The notes beneath the pieces are model-generated. The model made no database searches. It was not told where the DNA came from and saw only the letters and a program-made list of their open reading frames with translations. Below are positions 12,601 to 24,933 of a stretch of DNA of 64,000 nt, in pieces. Where the stretch lies: assembly GCA_006384855.1 (NCBI GenBank), contig VCJN01002744.1, positions 248,001-312,000 on the forward strand, read 5' to 3'. Position 1 is the stretch's first letter; each line of letters opens with the position of its first letter. A program made the translations under genes and the position numbers. The stretch is from Tetraselmis striata (Eukaryota > Chlorophyta > Chlorodendrophyceae > Chlorodendrales > Chlorodendraceae).

Positions 12601-15262
12601 CGAGAGTACTGCTGTAGTACTCGTAGAGTTTCGTTGCTGGTTTCGGAGCGGCGAATCTGCGCTCACTTTTGTACACCCCTCCACATAAGTTTGGGTTTTG
12701 CAGTTTTGTTCGACATGCACATGTCATGTAGAAAGTACGGCGTGGGCAATTGTATGCAAGTGACTAAGGGCAAGGTCGACTTGGGAAAAAATGGGGGCGC
12801 GCTCTAGGCCTAACCGTGCGACATGGCATGCGTTGTTCTGCGCCCCTCGAGAAATGGCAAATCAATGCGTCTAAAACTTGCACTGAAAAATAACCAGTTG
12901 CGCCATCCCTTCGTACGCATACATCCAACGCGCAAATCCACGCCGTACTGACATGCTGCCATCTTTAGTGTAAGGTTCACCTACAACATGTGTGGGGCAC
13001 CAAGATTAGGTTACTAAGGGTATTGCACAAGCCCTAAATTACAGTTTCACCACTACATGGCGTGATTTTCGGCCAAAAATGGTGCTGTTATTGTTGCCTA
13101 CTCACGCATGAAAGGCTTATTGAGCCCTCCTTGGCTTAGGCGAGAGCGCATCAATGGGGGTCACGTGCACGCAGGGCAATTGCGCCGAATCGCAAGTAGA
13201 ATGCCACATAGCAGCGCGCTATTAAATGCTCGAATATCAGCAAAAAATAATATGTTGAAAAACAGCACAATGCTGTTGGCCATCGAGGACATGGCTAGAG
13301 AGGGAGCATGTGGCAAGTTTGCGCCGCCCGTGTGCATCTACATTCATAACACTGTCACACAAATGTGTAAGGAGTAAGGGGACACACATAGCGCAAAGCT
13401 ACGCCCCCATGTTGAGGCCGAGTGTTGCGAAATGATTCCGTGATTGATGTATTTTATGTTTATCGCTAGAAAGTGGTCAAAACCTGCAAATAATTAGGTG
13501 CTCAAAAATCGGAGATGACCTTGCTGCGTTTGACGCAAGGAGTTTTTTTGCGCATTTTTCAGAATTTTTGGAGCACTCCCTGAGCCGCTATAAGCGTTTG
13601 AAGTCAAGGGGGTGTCGCTTGCAGTGGGCAAAACTGCACTGGTCCTAGCATCGTCACACGCACGTGTGCCCACTCTGCCTTACGTGACTATGCCCACCCA
13701 AACCCACCCAACCCGCGAGCTACTATGTTTCCTCACACATCTACGGCCATTGCACCATACAATGCTCTATGCGTGTGGGCCTACATATATGTGCTAATAA
13801 CATGTAATGTTGTGCATCACTGCGTCATGCCCTTTGAGCGCCGCGCCAGATCGCAATACCCTATTCTTAGGTTACTAGGTTATAATTCAGACCCTATCAC
13901 GCAAAAGGTTTTATATCAATCTAAAGCATTCCTGGTTCCAGCCCTAAAGCCCTACGTTTAGGTACCCTAGTATTTTCATTTCATATTCAGCCAAAAAGGA
14001 CCCCAAACTTATGTGGAAAGGTGTATATTTATGTACGGTTGCGCCTGGATTGTACTCGTAGCGTGCTGATCGGGCTACGACTGTTAAAATTTTTACGAGC
14101 AAGCTGCAAAAGGCGATCAGAAGAGGCAAAACGTCCACTACAACAATTGCGCGGTGGAAGCAGCACCAGAAGAGGGTGCGGAATGAGCACGGGCAGACGC
14201 ATGAGACTTGGCCATCTGCAATCCGGCAGAGAGAATGCCGCCCGAGATACCATGCACGCAAGCAGAGACTCGCTGCAACAACCCCTGCCTCGTGCGCGAC
14301 AGGTGATGGCGAAACTCAGCGGGATGGCTGGCGACAACGACTGCTAAAATCAGTATTGTTACTACTAGCGACTATTACTCACTCCAGCGGCACACCTTCC
14401 AGCATGCCGATGCTATTTTATGACCGCAATTTGTTGGTCGTATATCAGCAGCTTGACATACAGCCATCACTCTTGTTGTGGGAGAGATGCTTCGAAGAGG
14501 TGTTATCCTATTTGGACAGGCAGATTTAATGAAATTACCAGCAATCTCCCTTAGGATGATCATGAAGTCGGGGAGCAACAGCGACAAAGAGCAATCCTGT
14601 TGCACCCCGCCCCTTCGCACAGTGTGTGTTGAGACCTGTATTCTGCAGTCTGAGATATCCTTACACATGCATGACCCCGTGCAAGTTTACTTGTGCGGTT
14701 TGACCCTGCGGCTTCTCACGCCGGGACATGCATGCTTAGTCGGGTAGGTAGCAAAGCCTGCGCACATTTGGGTATGCTGCTTGCGAGCACTGCCAGCCCG
14801 CAGTGTCCATAGGAAGTCTTTGTGAGACAAGCTGCTTGCCTCATTGTTCACATTGCCAGCACTTGCGCGTGCACTCCCATGCATGGCTGGTTCCCCTTCA
14901 ATATCACTGCGACCACGCGCGCTGCCGCTGTATACCCTCTAGTGCTGCGCCGCATGAAGGCAACCAGAGACTGAAAGGGTGATCGTGCCACATGCAGACA
15001 TTCAGCCATCAGCCAGGACCCCCGCCGACACACAGAACCACGCCACTGCGCTGCTTTGACAAGCTCAGCAGCCCTAAACTTGGCTTTACAATCCAGTGGG
15101 ATATCTCGGCCCCATACACCGCCGTAGCATGTGGTTCCTGCAGCTGCTCACATGAGCATGCCCAGCACGGCCACTTGCATCAACAAGCGGCTGCCGCTAA
15201 CAATATATGTACTGCGAATGTGAAGGTAGAAGCGCCCTCACGCTCGTCATGCGTGAGCGAGG
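9616..15262. other. Gene-poor interval of mixed composition
   Basis: No gene could be supported. The DNA is more AT-rich than the gene blocks, with a 14-bp C run at 11464-11477 and one TGGTTTCGGAGC copy at 12638. Reading frames of 80-240 codons exist on both strands but lack family motifs and splice-consistent neighbours. Part of 15.0-15.26 kb is probably the 3' flank of the dehydrogenase gene. Confidence 0.45.
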
Positions 15263-16375
15263 TCACCACGGGCATGGCTTGACGCCTTCGCCGTAGTTGG
15301 CATGCACAAAGGTGCCAGTGGCGCTCATGTCCAGGCCGTCGATGGCCTGCAGCATGCCCACCACGGACTCCTCCACCCCGCGCATGTTCTTGCGCATGCC
15401 CTCCGGGATCTTGCTGGCGTCGGGGCCCGCGAAATCGGTGGCAACCATGCCGGGGTGGATGAGCCGCACCGCAATGCCCTTCTCCTGCAGGTCGATGGCC
15501 AGGCTCTTGCCAACCTGGTTGACGCCGGCCTTGGCCGTGCGGTACGCGTAGCTGCCCCCGCCGCTATTGTCGCCGATGCTGCCCAAGAGCGAGGTGGTAA
15601 TGACAATTTTCGCGCCGGCGTTGGTGGGGATCATAGGCAGGAGCGCTTTTGTCAGGCGCAGCGGCCCCAGTGTGTTCAGCTCGAACGCCTCGCGCATCAC
15701 TGTCGTTCGCAGGGAACAGCCCGCGCCACGGGAGTCAGCAACGAGGCTAGGAAAGACCAGACATCGCCACCCTGACCCCTGCTCACACTCAGAGCAATAT
15801 CAATGCCAAAGCCAAACAAGTTTACAAAAAGCCCAGATTCCCTCCAGTCCGCGCCGACCTGAACGCCGCGCTCGCTGCGTCGAGGCTCCCTGAATCGTCG
15901 TGGAAGTATAAGTGTGCGGAAAAGGGGTAAGGGAGGGGGGGGGGGGGGGGCATACCATCCATCGTCACGTTCTCCAGATTCTGTGTCGCGAACATCGCCA
16001 TCGGCCCGTCCGCGCTGGAGCTGCCGTACGCGCCCGCATTGCACACTAGCACGTCGACGCGGACGCCCTCCAGCGCAGCCCCTACCTTGTCCCCGACATC
16101 GTCCTGGAAGCGGCGAGTTCGACCTCAGTCGGGCTTGTGCGCCGTGCAATTCGGAGATGAAGGGGGGCGAACGGCGGGTCGGAGCTGAGCGGCGACCTGC
16201 TCACCTTGGCGACGTCTATGCCCGGCACGACGGTGAGCTTGTCGCAGGCCAATGCCTGCAACGTCTCGGTCGCGGTACGTACCAGCGCGTACACCGTGTC
16301 GCCCCGCGCCAGAAGCTGCTTGCACAGCTCTAGGCCTAGACCCTTGCTAGCGCCTGAGATAGCGTAGGTTGGCAT
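15263..16375 (-). CDS. Short-chain dehydrogenase/reductase (classical SDR)
   Basis: Three exons, 16375-16205, 16103-15956 and 15699-15263, encode 251 residues, the typical SDR size. The N terminus carries the NAD(P)-binding glycine motif SGASKGLGLE at residues ~7-16. The second exon has the NAG motif (VLVCNAGAYG). The third has the strand-5 serine (TTSLLGS) and the catalytic Tyr-Lys pair in YAYRTAKAG, followed by the HPGMVATDF cofactor loop. It should therefore be an active oxidoreductase, probably cytosolic since no targeting peptide is obvious; the substrate cannot be read from sequence. Intron 2 starts GTATG and runs straight into a 16-bp C run (sense; plus-strand G at 15935-15950). Exon phases 0 and 1 match exactly across both junctions. 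Confidence 0.92.
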
Positions 16376-16611
16376 GTTTATATCGTTTGGGCGGCGGCGA
16401 AGCCAGTGCGTCGAGATCAGATTATCAGGACAGAGCCACGGGGTTGTGTGGTTGTTTTCCCGACGCGATCGCGCAGCCGTATATATTCCCTACGACGGGT
16501 AGGGAGTACCGATACCTGGTACATTCTCTTGACGCTCTCCCTGAAACCAAAAACGATATACCTGGTAGTCGCCACATCGCGGCGGGCGACGGCCAGCGTC
16601 CGTGCTGCCAT

Positions 16612-16634
16612 AGCGACTACACTGTAGTCGCTAT
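16612..16634. repeat. Short palindrome of TAGCGACTAC arms
   Basis: TAGCGACTAC and GTAGTCGCTA form a near-perfect hairpin with a 3-bp gap just outside the family A tail. The same arm, or a one-base variant, occurs singly at several places (for example 18534, 20588, 46033, 48703, 48912), often near repeat ends. Confidence 0.6.
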
Positions 16635-16640
16635 ATCTAT

Positions 16641-17640
16641 GTGCTAGCTGCAAAATTCAAGAAATCCATGCAGAAATCCAGAAGAAAATCCAGCTACGGG
16701 CCACAAGAGGCGGGAACCGCCAAGACAGCCACCGACCAGGCATCGCCACCAGCCAACCGCCGCTCCACGCAGTAGGGACGCTCTCCCCAGGACCCAATCC
16801 CGGGCCACTCCAATAGCGGCACTAGGCCGAATGATGTGTGAAGGCGCCGACAGGAAAGAGGCTTCGAAGTAGAGGTCTCGCAGCAAGGAGCGGAAGTGGG
16901 GGGGTCCAACCCAGAACGGGGCGCCACGGGCGTGCAACAGACCCAGCGCAAGATCCGCCGCCAGCTCGCTCGGTCGCGTCCCCTTCCGCCAAACGTAGAA
17001 CGCCTTCCACAGCACAACATCCCGGGCCACTCCAATAGCGGCGTTGAGCCGAATGTGATGTAGAGGCGCCAACTGGACAGGAAGGGAGAGAGTGCTCAAC
17101 GAGTAGGGAATGGAGAGCCGACCGGGCCAGCAACGACGTGAGACGCCGGTGTCCAATGCGCATTGTTCCGCCCAGCGCTAGATCCGCCGCCGGCTCGGTC
17201 GCGTCCCCTTCCGCCGAACGTAGAACTTCCTTCCTTGCACAACATCCCGGGCCACTCAAGCCAATAGCGGCACTAGGCCGAATGTGATGTGGAGGCGCCG
17301 ACATGACAGGAAGGGAGAGGCAGGGTACTCAAAGAACAACGAACGGGGAGTTGACCGGACCAGCAACGACGTAAGACGCCGGTGTCCAGCGCGCGTTGTT
17401 CCGCCCAGCGCCAGATCCGCCGCCAGCTCGGCCGCGTCCCCTACCTTCCGCCAAACGTAGAACTCCCTTCACAGCACAACAACCCGGGCCACTCCAATAG
17501 CGGCACTAGGCCGAATGTGATGTGGAGGCGCCAACAGGACAGGAAGGGAGAGGCAGGGTGCTCAAAGAACAGCGAACGGGGACTTGACCGGACCAGCAAC
17601 GACGTGAGACCCCGGTGTCCAGGTCACACTGCTCCTCCGC
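16641..17640 (-). repeat. ~224-bp tandem array with a dispersed tail (repeat family A, inverted copy)
   Basis: The phrase CGGGCCACTCCAATAGCGGC recurs near 16799, 17023, 17247 (small insertion) and 17486, giving unit lengths of about 224, 224 and 239 bp. Each unit also carries a GGCGCC block and an AAACGTAGAA block. The left end (16641-16730) is a tail, CTAGCTGCAAAATTCAAGAA then CAGAAATCCAGAAG repeats, that recurs at 49517-49622, 51110-51190 and 54205-54300. A single satellite unit plus tail lies at 50800-51190 in the other orientation. This looks like one mobile or satellite family with variable unit number. Confidence 0.8.
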
Positions 17641-18284
17641 GGCAGTGGCAGCACGGGCGGGGCCAAGGCTACCAAGGCGCCACCCATGCACGATCCCCGC
17701 CCCCATCCCCAGCCGGGGGTGGAGGCGGAGGAAGGGCCCGCGATTCCGAGGGCCGAGGACGGTCGTCGGGCCCGCCCAGGCGGTGGGTGGGTAGGCTGAG
17801 TTTCTAAAGCAAACTATACATGTATATCTATCCATGAGACCATGACATCCCCACCGTACGTGCCGTGGGCGGGGCGAAAAAAAGTCCACCGTCGCAAAGC
17901 ACCGCACGGTCACAATAAGGCGGGTCCGAATTAATTTTATGTTTCAGAACCCCCCTCCCCCCCCTCTGTTTCCAACCCCCCCCCCTCCCTCTACTTCATT
18001 TATGTTGATCTCACAGTACTTTGTATAATAACTATCACTGGCATGACTCTATGGTTTCAATGCATGGCTGTGTGCAGAAGGTTGTTCCCTGCATATATAT
18101 CCTACGACATTAATTACGAGCTCGACCTAGGTGAGTTTGTGAGTATGTGAGTCTGGCTGTCCCAGACTTTCGGAACGGTTTCGCATAGAATATTAGATAA
18201 ATCGACAATGTATCAATTACAGATTCCGTCATAATTCAGCGCAGGCCAAAATATCCGTCGCGCTCACCTCCTAACTACCTGTAG

Positions 18285-18525
18285 CGGTACGGGTACCGGC
18301 CGCCCGGCCGCCACCGGTCGGGCCAGTCGTCGCCGTTCGTCAGGTCTACGGGGCGGGCACGGCGCAAAGCGCCGACTGAGCCCGCCGCACGGACCGGACC
18401 CGGGCGCCGGACGCCGTCGTTCGTCCGTCGCCGGACACCGGACGACTGTAGCCCGTCCGCCTCGCCGCCCGTCCGTCGACGGACGCCGGGACCCGGGTCG
18501 GCGGGCCGACGGACGCGGGGCTGTA
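18285..18525. other. GC-rich self-complementary island
   Basis: About 240 bp of very GC-rich sequence made of CCGG, GTCCGTCG and CGACGGACG blocks in both orientations, including the palindrome CGTCCGTCGACGGACG. It sits in AT-richer DNA without any coding pattern. It would form strong secondary structure as single strand or RNA. Confidence 0.6.
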
Positions 18526-19126
18526 CAACAATGTAGCGACTACTATAGATTGATCATGTATCCTTGCGGCTCTCCAGATTCCACACTCATGCAACGGGTC
18601 TACTTGTGCAAGCATGAAATGGAGAGGGGGTGGGGCACTTTTTGGAACCATCACCATATTATAGTCAGCATTATGGCAATCCAGCCATATGGTGGCCCTA
18701 CCCACCCCTCCATGCAGTGTTGTGATGCTGCTAATCAAGCTGTTGCAGTATGCCACGGCTATGTGTTGCCGCTCTCACCGCGCTGCTATGCCATGTTCCG
18801 CAATGCTGCCTGCCAATCAAGTTCTCGCATCTTCTCAGCAATGTTGGCCTTGGCGCCCCTCACGAGCACCTGATGATGATAGCCGGCACGCTCACAGGTT
18901 TTGCATGAAGGCAAAACAGTGGTGTAGACAGTATGTAACACCTCATCTACTATGAGTCCTCCGTCAAGCCTAGCCAAGCGCCGTCCACGGAGGGATAAGC
19001 CAGGCCTGGATAGTAACGGCGGCGGCGGTGCGGGACTGAGCCCCCAGCCACGCATGCACCGCTCCCAGCTGCCGAGTATTGCTTAAGTACGTGAACATAT
19101 AGTTGAGGCCACATACAAAGTGACCT

Positions 19127-19152
19127 CCCCCCCCCCCCCCCCCCCCCCCCCC
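19127..19152. repeat. Poly-C tract, 26 bp
   Basis: An uninterrupted C run in an apparently intergenic position, about 170 bp upstream of a SINE copy. Confidence 0.85.
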
Positions 19153-19324
19153 GCTCTGTTTCTCCGGAAAGTAGAGTACAAAAACATAACATTGATTCGA
19201 ACCAACCAAATGATATCATAAACGGCGTAAAGTTTATGAGCATATACGCAGCTCAGCGACGACATGACTCGCCGGTAGGAATATAAATAATAGCTGAGGG
19301 CGAATAATGGCAGGGGTACATACC

Positions 19325-19560
19325 TTGTCCGCTCGGTTGAGCGGTCGTCTCGTATGCGAGAAGTCCCGTGATCAAGTCCTGGTCGATGTATTTCGGCAAT
19401 AATATCGTCCCGTGTGTCCTGGGTTTACCCGGTTTGTGCATTAGCCCTTCGGGGTTCGAATGAGGCATCGGTCCACGGGCTATGCCGGACCTACGATTGC
19501 AGTTGGCGCAAGAGGTCAAGTGACGGGGCGGCTTCGGCCGATGTCTCGGGGCGAACTTTA
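19325..19560 (+). mobile_element. tRNA-derived SINE, copy 1
   Basis: A tRNA-like head has a D-arm (GCTCGGTTGAGC) and an anticodon-arm-like hairpin (TCTCG...CGAGA); the B-box region is decayed. A ~165-bp non-tRNA body follows, containing GCATTAGCCCTTCGGGGTTC, GCTATGCCGGACCTACGA and AGTTGGCGCAAGAGGTCAAG, and ends GCGAACTTT. The same body follows the same head at 22740 and 55489, all on the plus strand. No reverse transcriptase is encoded, as expected for a SINE that borrows LINE machinery. Confidence 0.78.
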
Positions 19561-21640
19561 ATAGCAGAGGGCAAGTGAAGGCCGGCAAGACGACGATGAT
19601 TGCATGGCCATTTTGACGCACCCGTACCATCGCGAGCGCGATGCCAGCTAGCGCTACTGGTATTCACGCTCTACGTCTCGTCTGATTCGCGCTATGGAAA
19701 ATACGGCAGCTTCCACGGGCATCGTCGCGTGAGTTATAATATTGGCGAATGATAATAATATTAATGTAGAAAATAATTATTATTAGAGTAGTTCTTATAG
19801 GTACTAATTAATACAGTGTAAATTACCGCCCCAATAAGTACTGCGCTCGTGGCCCTGCTGTTGCTCATACGCCTCGCGCGAGCGCTTCCGCGCGGCCATC
19901 GGCGGGTGTCAGCAGGATCAGGAGCCGTCATGCTCGCCTCTCGCCCCATCGCGAGGAGATGGCCCTCGCATCAGCTCCCGCTCAACAGAGTAGCAGAGAT
20001 GTCATGATGCGAAAGGCAGAAACTCGACCGATTGCATACCAACCGCCGCCGCCGCCGCGGCATTCGAAATGCAGCTATGGTCAGGCTTAACAAAGTTGTG
20101 TCTTGATATTCTCAGAGAAGGGGTGCGACTCGGAGCAGTGGGTCGGGCAGCGGTCGGGGTAGGGAGCCAGGGGAGTTCGACCTGGGTGTGCCGAGCAGAG
20201 GGGACTTCGCTGCGAAAGGCATCAACTCGACCGATAGCACATCGGTTCCGCCACCGCCGCATTCAGAATGCAGCTATGGTGAGACTTGTAAAGTTATGTC
20301 TTGATTCTCGCAAAGGAGGGGCGCTGCTATATGAGCAGCATGCGTGCCTTCGTTGTGGCTAAGGGTGGGATTGTGCCAATGTTCTCGGTGAGCTCTGTTG
20401 TACTTTAGTGCGCTGTCTCGAATCTCAGTATTACTTGTGTCTTCACTTCCCTTGCGCTGATCTGGCTGCCATTTGGCAGCTCTGGTACGAGGACATATAT
20501 ATGTGACACTTACGAAATGATTTCGTGCAAAATCATGTTATAGCACCCGTTGCAGTCCCGCCGGCTCTCTCCCTCTGATGTAATACTAGTCGCTATCTAG
20601 TGGTGGTTGCTCTCGTCGATCGCGATATGCACTGCTTTTAGGGGTACCCCTGCTGATTTATGTTGTTGGCTTGAACAACGGTGCTCCGAAACCATTTGTC
20701 GTCGGGTCGCGACGCTCCGAAAGGATCGCAAACCTGGGCGCGCTGATGCAATAATATCATATATGACATATCTGCCATTCCACCAAACCGTGCATGCTGC
20801 TGCCCTTATTCTACTAGATTTTGCCATATGAAATAGCTACTAGACTCTATTAGTAGCTATTAATAGCAACTATTACTATTGAGCAGCACGGTTTGCGCTG
20901 CACGACTACCAGCGCATTTAGCCTATGATACTGGTAATACTTCGTTGTCGGTACCGGTACGTACCTAGGGTTACACAAACGAGAGACGATGCTCACGCAA
21001 CACTCACATGGCAATGGGCATGGCGCTAGGTCTCGCGCCAACGTCGGCTGGGAGAAGGGGGGGCGGGAATACGTCACTTTCGGTCGTTTTTATTCGTCCA
21101 ATTCAAAAAGTGCGCGGCTCGTAGTTGTGCATCGATGTGTGCTTTGGCAAGCCGTGTTCATACATACTTGCAAGGCGAAAGTCAGACTGGGAAACGCCAT
21201 CCTTGGTTTTGGCAGTTCACCCGCTGCACTGATGGAGCCTTGGAGGCTAGAGTCCAACAATGCACCACGGCGAGTCAGTCGTCTGGGTCAGTAACCGGCG
21301 CTTTGCGACCAGAGCATCACAGCGTTTGACTTACGCATGCGTCTCCGATGGGGTTGAGGGCTGCAGGGCTGTGATATTTGGCAGGGTCTGTCAGTTGACG
21401 ACACCATTTTACAACACAGAAAACCTTTGCGTTTGTGTGTACGGCGCCATGTATTGGACAAAAAATATGCAGCGATGGCGTTCATTATGCTGACAGAGTG
21501 GCAGTAGAGCAGGCTTGGTGCACGCATGATGATGCGTTCATGGCGCGGTACACTCATTTATGTTCATTGTTGAAGCAGCTCACTTCATTCGTGATTATTG
21601 GGTCTGCCTAGTGATGTGGCAGCTCATAAAGAAGCTAGAG
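19561..21640. other. Gene-free interval with a ~198-bp tandem duplication
   Basis: No gene is supported. Blocks 20010-20135 and 20208-20335 are diverged direct copies, both with GCGAAAGGCA, AACTCGACCGAT, AATGCAGCTATGGT and TGTCTTGAT, spaced about 198 bp apart. A TAGTCGCTA motif lies at 20588 and a reverse TTTCGGAGCA copy at 20682. Confidence 0.55.
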
Positions 21641-21949
21641 TCAGGCAGCCCCCGCCACAGTGCGCGCCCCAGGAACCACGGAGGCTATGTAATCGGTGTG
21701 CAGGTATGTGGAGAGGCCGCCAGCGTTGCAGCCCAGTAGTACAACAATTACTGCTGCTGCTGCAATACCACGGTCAGCCAGCATGTGGTCCAACATCGCC
21801 TCCTGCGCACGCTTGAATAGTTGCCGCGGAAATATAGAGCCACGCCTGCATGCCATCCACCATACCCACCGCGCCGTTGTCACAAGTGAAGGAACGCCCG
21901 TCGCAGAAGCGAAGGAAAGCGAAACCAGTTTCACATCATTGACATTCAT
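21641..21949 (-). pseudogene. Pectinacetylesterase/Notum-like fragment, frameshifted
   Basis: One minus-strand frame reads QLFKRAQEAMLDHMLADRGI and then LLGCNAGGLSTYLHTDY. This matches the GCSAGG nucleophile region of pectinacetylesterases (PF03283), with Asn next to the expected Ser environment (GCSAGG to GCNAGG), so the nucleophile serine itself is replaced. The family's preceding block, RFCDGRSFTCD...LYFRG, is present just upstream but in another frame (about 21920-21820). One base is therefore missing or gained between them. No acceptor, upstream exon with the GGGWC motif or later Asp/His region was recognised. A decayed copy is the simplest reading; assembly error is the alternative. Confidence 0.5.
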
Positions 21950-22739
21950 TTCCCCCGAGTTGTAATCATTTGCCAGCGGACATCCCCCGCTATGAGATTG
22001 ACATTAAAACTGAGATGCGACATGCTCATATACTGACTTGCTTCCATCCGCATATTGCGCGAGCTGGGTTGTTCAGGGCCGCCGCTGCTTTTGTTAGAAG
22101 CTATACGTAGGCTCTCGCAATAACCAAGGTTGGCACTCACCGGGCTATAATTGGTCAACCGTTCTAGTGCAGTATTTAGAGAATCGGCCGCGAGGTAGCC
22201 CTCGCTGTGATTAGCTGACGGAAAAACAACCATGAAGAAACGAGAGCTTGCATAGCTGTGGGATGCACTGCGCGATACATACGTAGATAGCCCACTCCCG
22301 TATACTCCCATTCCCGCATGCCCGCGCAAAATAACAGATGAGCATGATGCCACCGGTCATGCGGTTGATAGGCGGAGGCATAGGCATATCGCAAATACAT
22401 TGGAGTATATGTAGTTTTAGTATACAACTAGTCATGCGGACAAGTACCACACTTTTTATGATCACCACAACTATGTGTGTCATGGTGTAAGACACTATGA
22501 GACAGCATATTATAACAATAGACATAAGACGTGGCTAAATAAAAGACGTAATAAGACCCAAGACATAAGACACGCGCGCGTACGTCAGTTATTACATAGG
22601 CACTACTGTACGTCGAATTATCGTAGCTATTATGCAAAGCCGCAGTACTTTTAACTTTCCTTGTAGCGGCAAGTATCCCATTCGAGCACCGGATACCGTT
22701 AATACCCGATAGATACTTTCACCCGGACAAGGTACACTC

Positions 22740-22982
22740 CTTGTCCGCTCGGTTAAGCGCGGTCGTATCTTATGCAAGATGTACCAGGTTCGATTCCTGG
22801 TCGATGTATGTATTTCGGAAATATCGGTCCGGCGTGTCCCGGGTCTACCCAGTTGATGCATTAGCCCTTGGGGGTCCAAATGAGGCAATGGTCTCAGGGC
22901 TATAGGCCAGACCTACGACTGCAGTTGGCGCAAGAGGTCAAGTGGTGGGGCGGCTTCGACCGATGTCCCCGGCCGAACTTTG
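22740..22982 (+). mobile_element. tRNA-derived SINE, copy 2 (best-preserved promoter)
   Basis: This copy has an intact B box, GGTTCGATTCC at 22787-22797, inside a perfect T-arm (CCAGG-loop-CCTGG) and an A-box-like segment at 22744-22762. The body matches copy 1 (GCATTAGCCCTTGGGGGTCC, AGACCTACGACTGCAGTTGG) and ends GCCGAACTTTG. No acceptor stem closes the tRNA-like head, so it is not a tRNA gene. Confidence 0.82.
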
Positions 22983-24933
22983 TTTTACTTTTACCCAATA
23001 CTGTTATTAAACGCCATGGCAAATGGCCGCCATCGCCAAGCAATCGACTGTATGTCCTGCGGGGCAGGCCAACACTCCATCAGCAGGCAAAATCCCGCAG
23101 CGTCGGTTGCAGACTGCGGACCCGTGTCGGCGCAGCTCGCCACTGCAATTAATCCCACTGCCCACCCGTGGCGTGGGAACCCCACTTCCAACGCCATCTT
23201 GGCCCACATCTAGGTTTGCTTTCTCCACGCGAGGTTGCGCAACACGCCTTGCTACGGATTGCCAAAATTACCCCTTGCGTGTCGCGCTGCCTCGACAACG
23301 TGTCATACTGAAGTTTGTGACAAGTTAATTCCAGTCAGTCTTCCAACTACATCAGCCAAGTGTCTTACTACGGCCCGGCTGCATTTACCCGCACAGGGTC
23401 GGCCGTAGTCCGTAGCATGCCGCCCTTTGAAGGCCAATTCCCTAAACCGACGCGAGAGTGGTGATGTCCTCCCCGTCCGGCCTGTCCCTGGCCCTCCAGG
23501 TGGCGGCGCAAGGGGGTGCTTGCGGCTTTCTGTATGGAGTTATCCTGGCGTTTTCCGCTTGTTGCTGCGCGTGGCTGTGCGGCGTCCCCTATTGCCGTGG
23601 GCGCGCGCGGTGCTTGCTGTTGGAGACTGGTAGCAGAATGTGTAGCCAATGCCCCGCGTGGATAAGCATTTGACAAGGGCAGTGACTTCCGCCTGGGTTT
23701 GTTCGGGCGGGTGGGGGCGGCCAGGCCGCACAAGTGGTGTCACACCCTTGGCGGAGTGCCCGTGCACCTCGTGACGATCAGGATGATAATTTGTACCTCG
23801 CGTCCCGGCCTGTTGTTGTCGCAACATAAGCGCTAGCGGGCCGTAAGCCTGATATACATATTGTCCACGACCGTCTCCACGTTGTGGTAGATGCAGGATT
23901 CTTGTTCGACTATCTGGAAGAGCTCGGCTCCATCAAAGTCCGTGGCCTCCACGGTTTTATTTGCCCCTGACCTGATTGAGTGCTCGCAGCATGGCTGGCT
24001 TGCGGTGTTGGGGTTGATTGGCCCGGGGGAGGTCCGAGCCCGGGATGTGAACCGCAACACGGATGATGTGACAACTATGGGAGTACGATATACTACGAGT
24101 TAGTACTTGTATAATGTGTACCGGTACTAGTACAATGTGTAACTACCTGTGACTACGGGTATATGTACTGCATGATGCTGCCATGCGGTAAGCGTCGTGA
24201 TAAACCAATATCTTTGTATCCTAAAAACACTGTAGCCTCTCGCCTTTGCTCCACCACTGCATACCACATTTGTTTGTCTTTGAGTCTCTATCCTGTTGAG
24301 ACTGTCGCAATGAGGCCGCCGTCGGCCTCTCCTTCTGTGGCGCCGACTACGCGTGTGGCGCGTGGGTTCCGTGGAGGCAGCCTGAGGGTGAGGATCAAGC
24401 ATTTCCTCTGCCAGGGACGACGCGGCCGGGAAGTCTTTGACGGGTTTGTTTCCACTACGTATATAAAGTGTTGTCAGCTGGGCTTTGGGATGCGTCCAGT
24501 GTAGTGGGCGGCAGAACGGGGGCGAACAACCTTGTTACATGAGAACCGGCGGTTAACACAGATGCTGCGGCCGGATGACGAGGCGGCCAGCAGCAGCCGC
24601 TGTAATCAGCTGTACACACCGCCAAATATACTCCGAGCCACAAAGAAAGACGGTCGAGGGCATCCAACGCACCGCCTCAACCATGCTTTTCCACTCAGAG
24701 CCATGCCGGCACTCGTTCGCGCGCAACGATCAGTGCCGCCATCGCTTTCCATGGAATGGCTTCGTCGTTTCCGATGGGGCAGGGTGGGGCTTGCGGAGCG
24801 ATGCCTTATTTTAAAACATATCGCACGGCAACCATGCCGTCGTCATTCCAGATTCCCCCGGCGGTGATTCCAGGGCGGCACAGCCCCTCGAGCGGGGACT
24901 CGTAGCTTGGCGCTGCCACGCGCTCCAGTACGG
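22983..24933. other. Gene-free interval
   Basis: No gene is supported. A segment near 24215-24312 (CTCTCG, CTTTGC, TTTGTTTGT, GAGACTGTCGCA in order) recurs in diverged form at 55145-55240, next to the foldback element, and is probably another dispersed repeat. Confidence 0.45.

Larger units (their letters stand above)
17641..19320. other. Gene-free interval
   Basis: No gene is supported. It contains the GC-rich island at 18285-18525, several shorter C runs near 17950-17985, and a 26-bp C run at 19127-19152. Confidence 0.45.

Noticed and set aside
22740..22812. Possible tRNA gene
   Set aside because: A and B boxes are present but no acceptor stem pairs, and two other copies share the same downstream body, so it is a SINE head.
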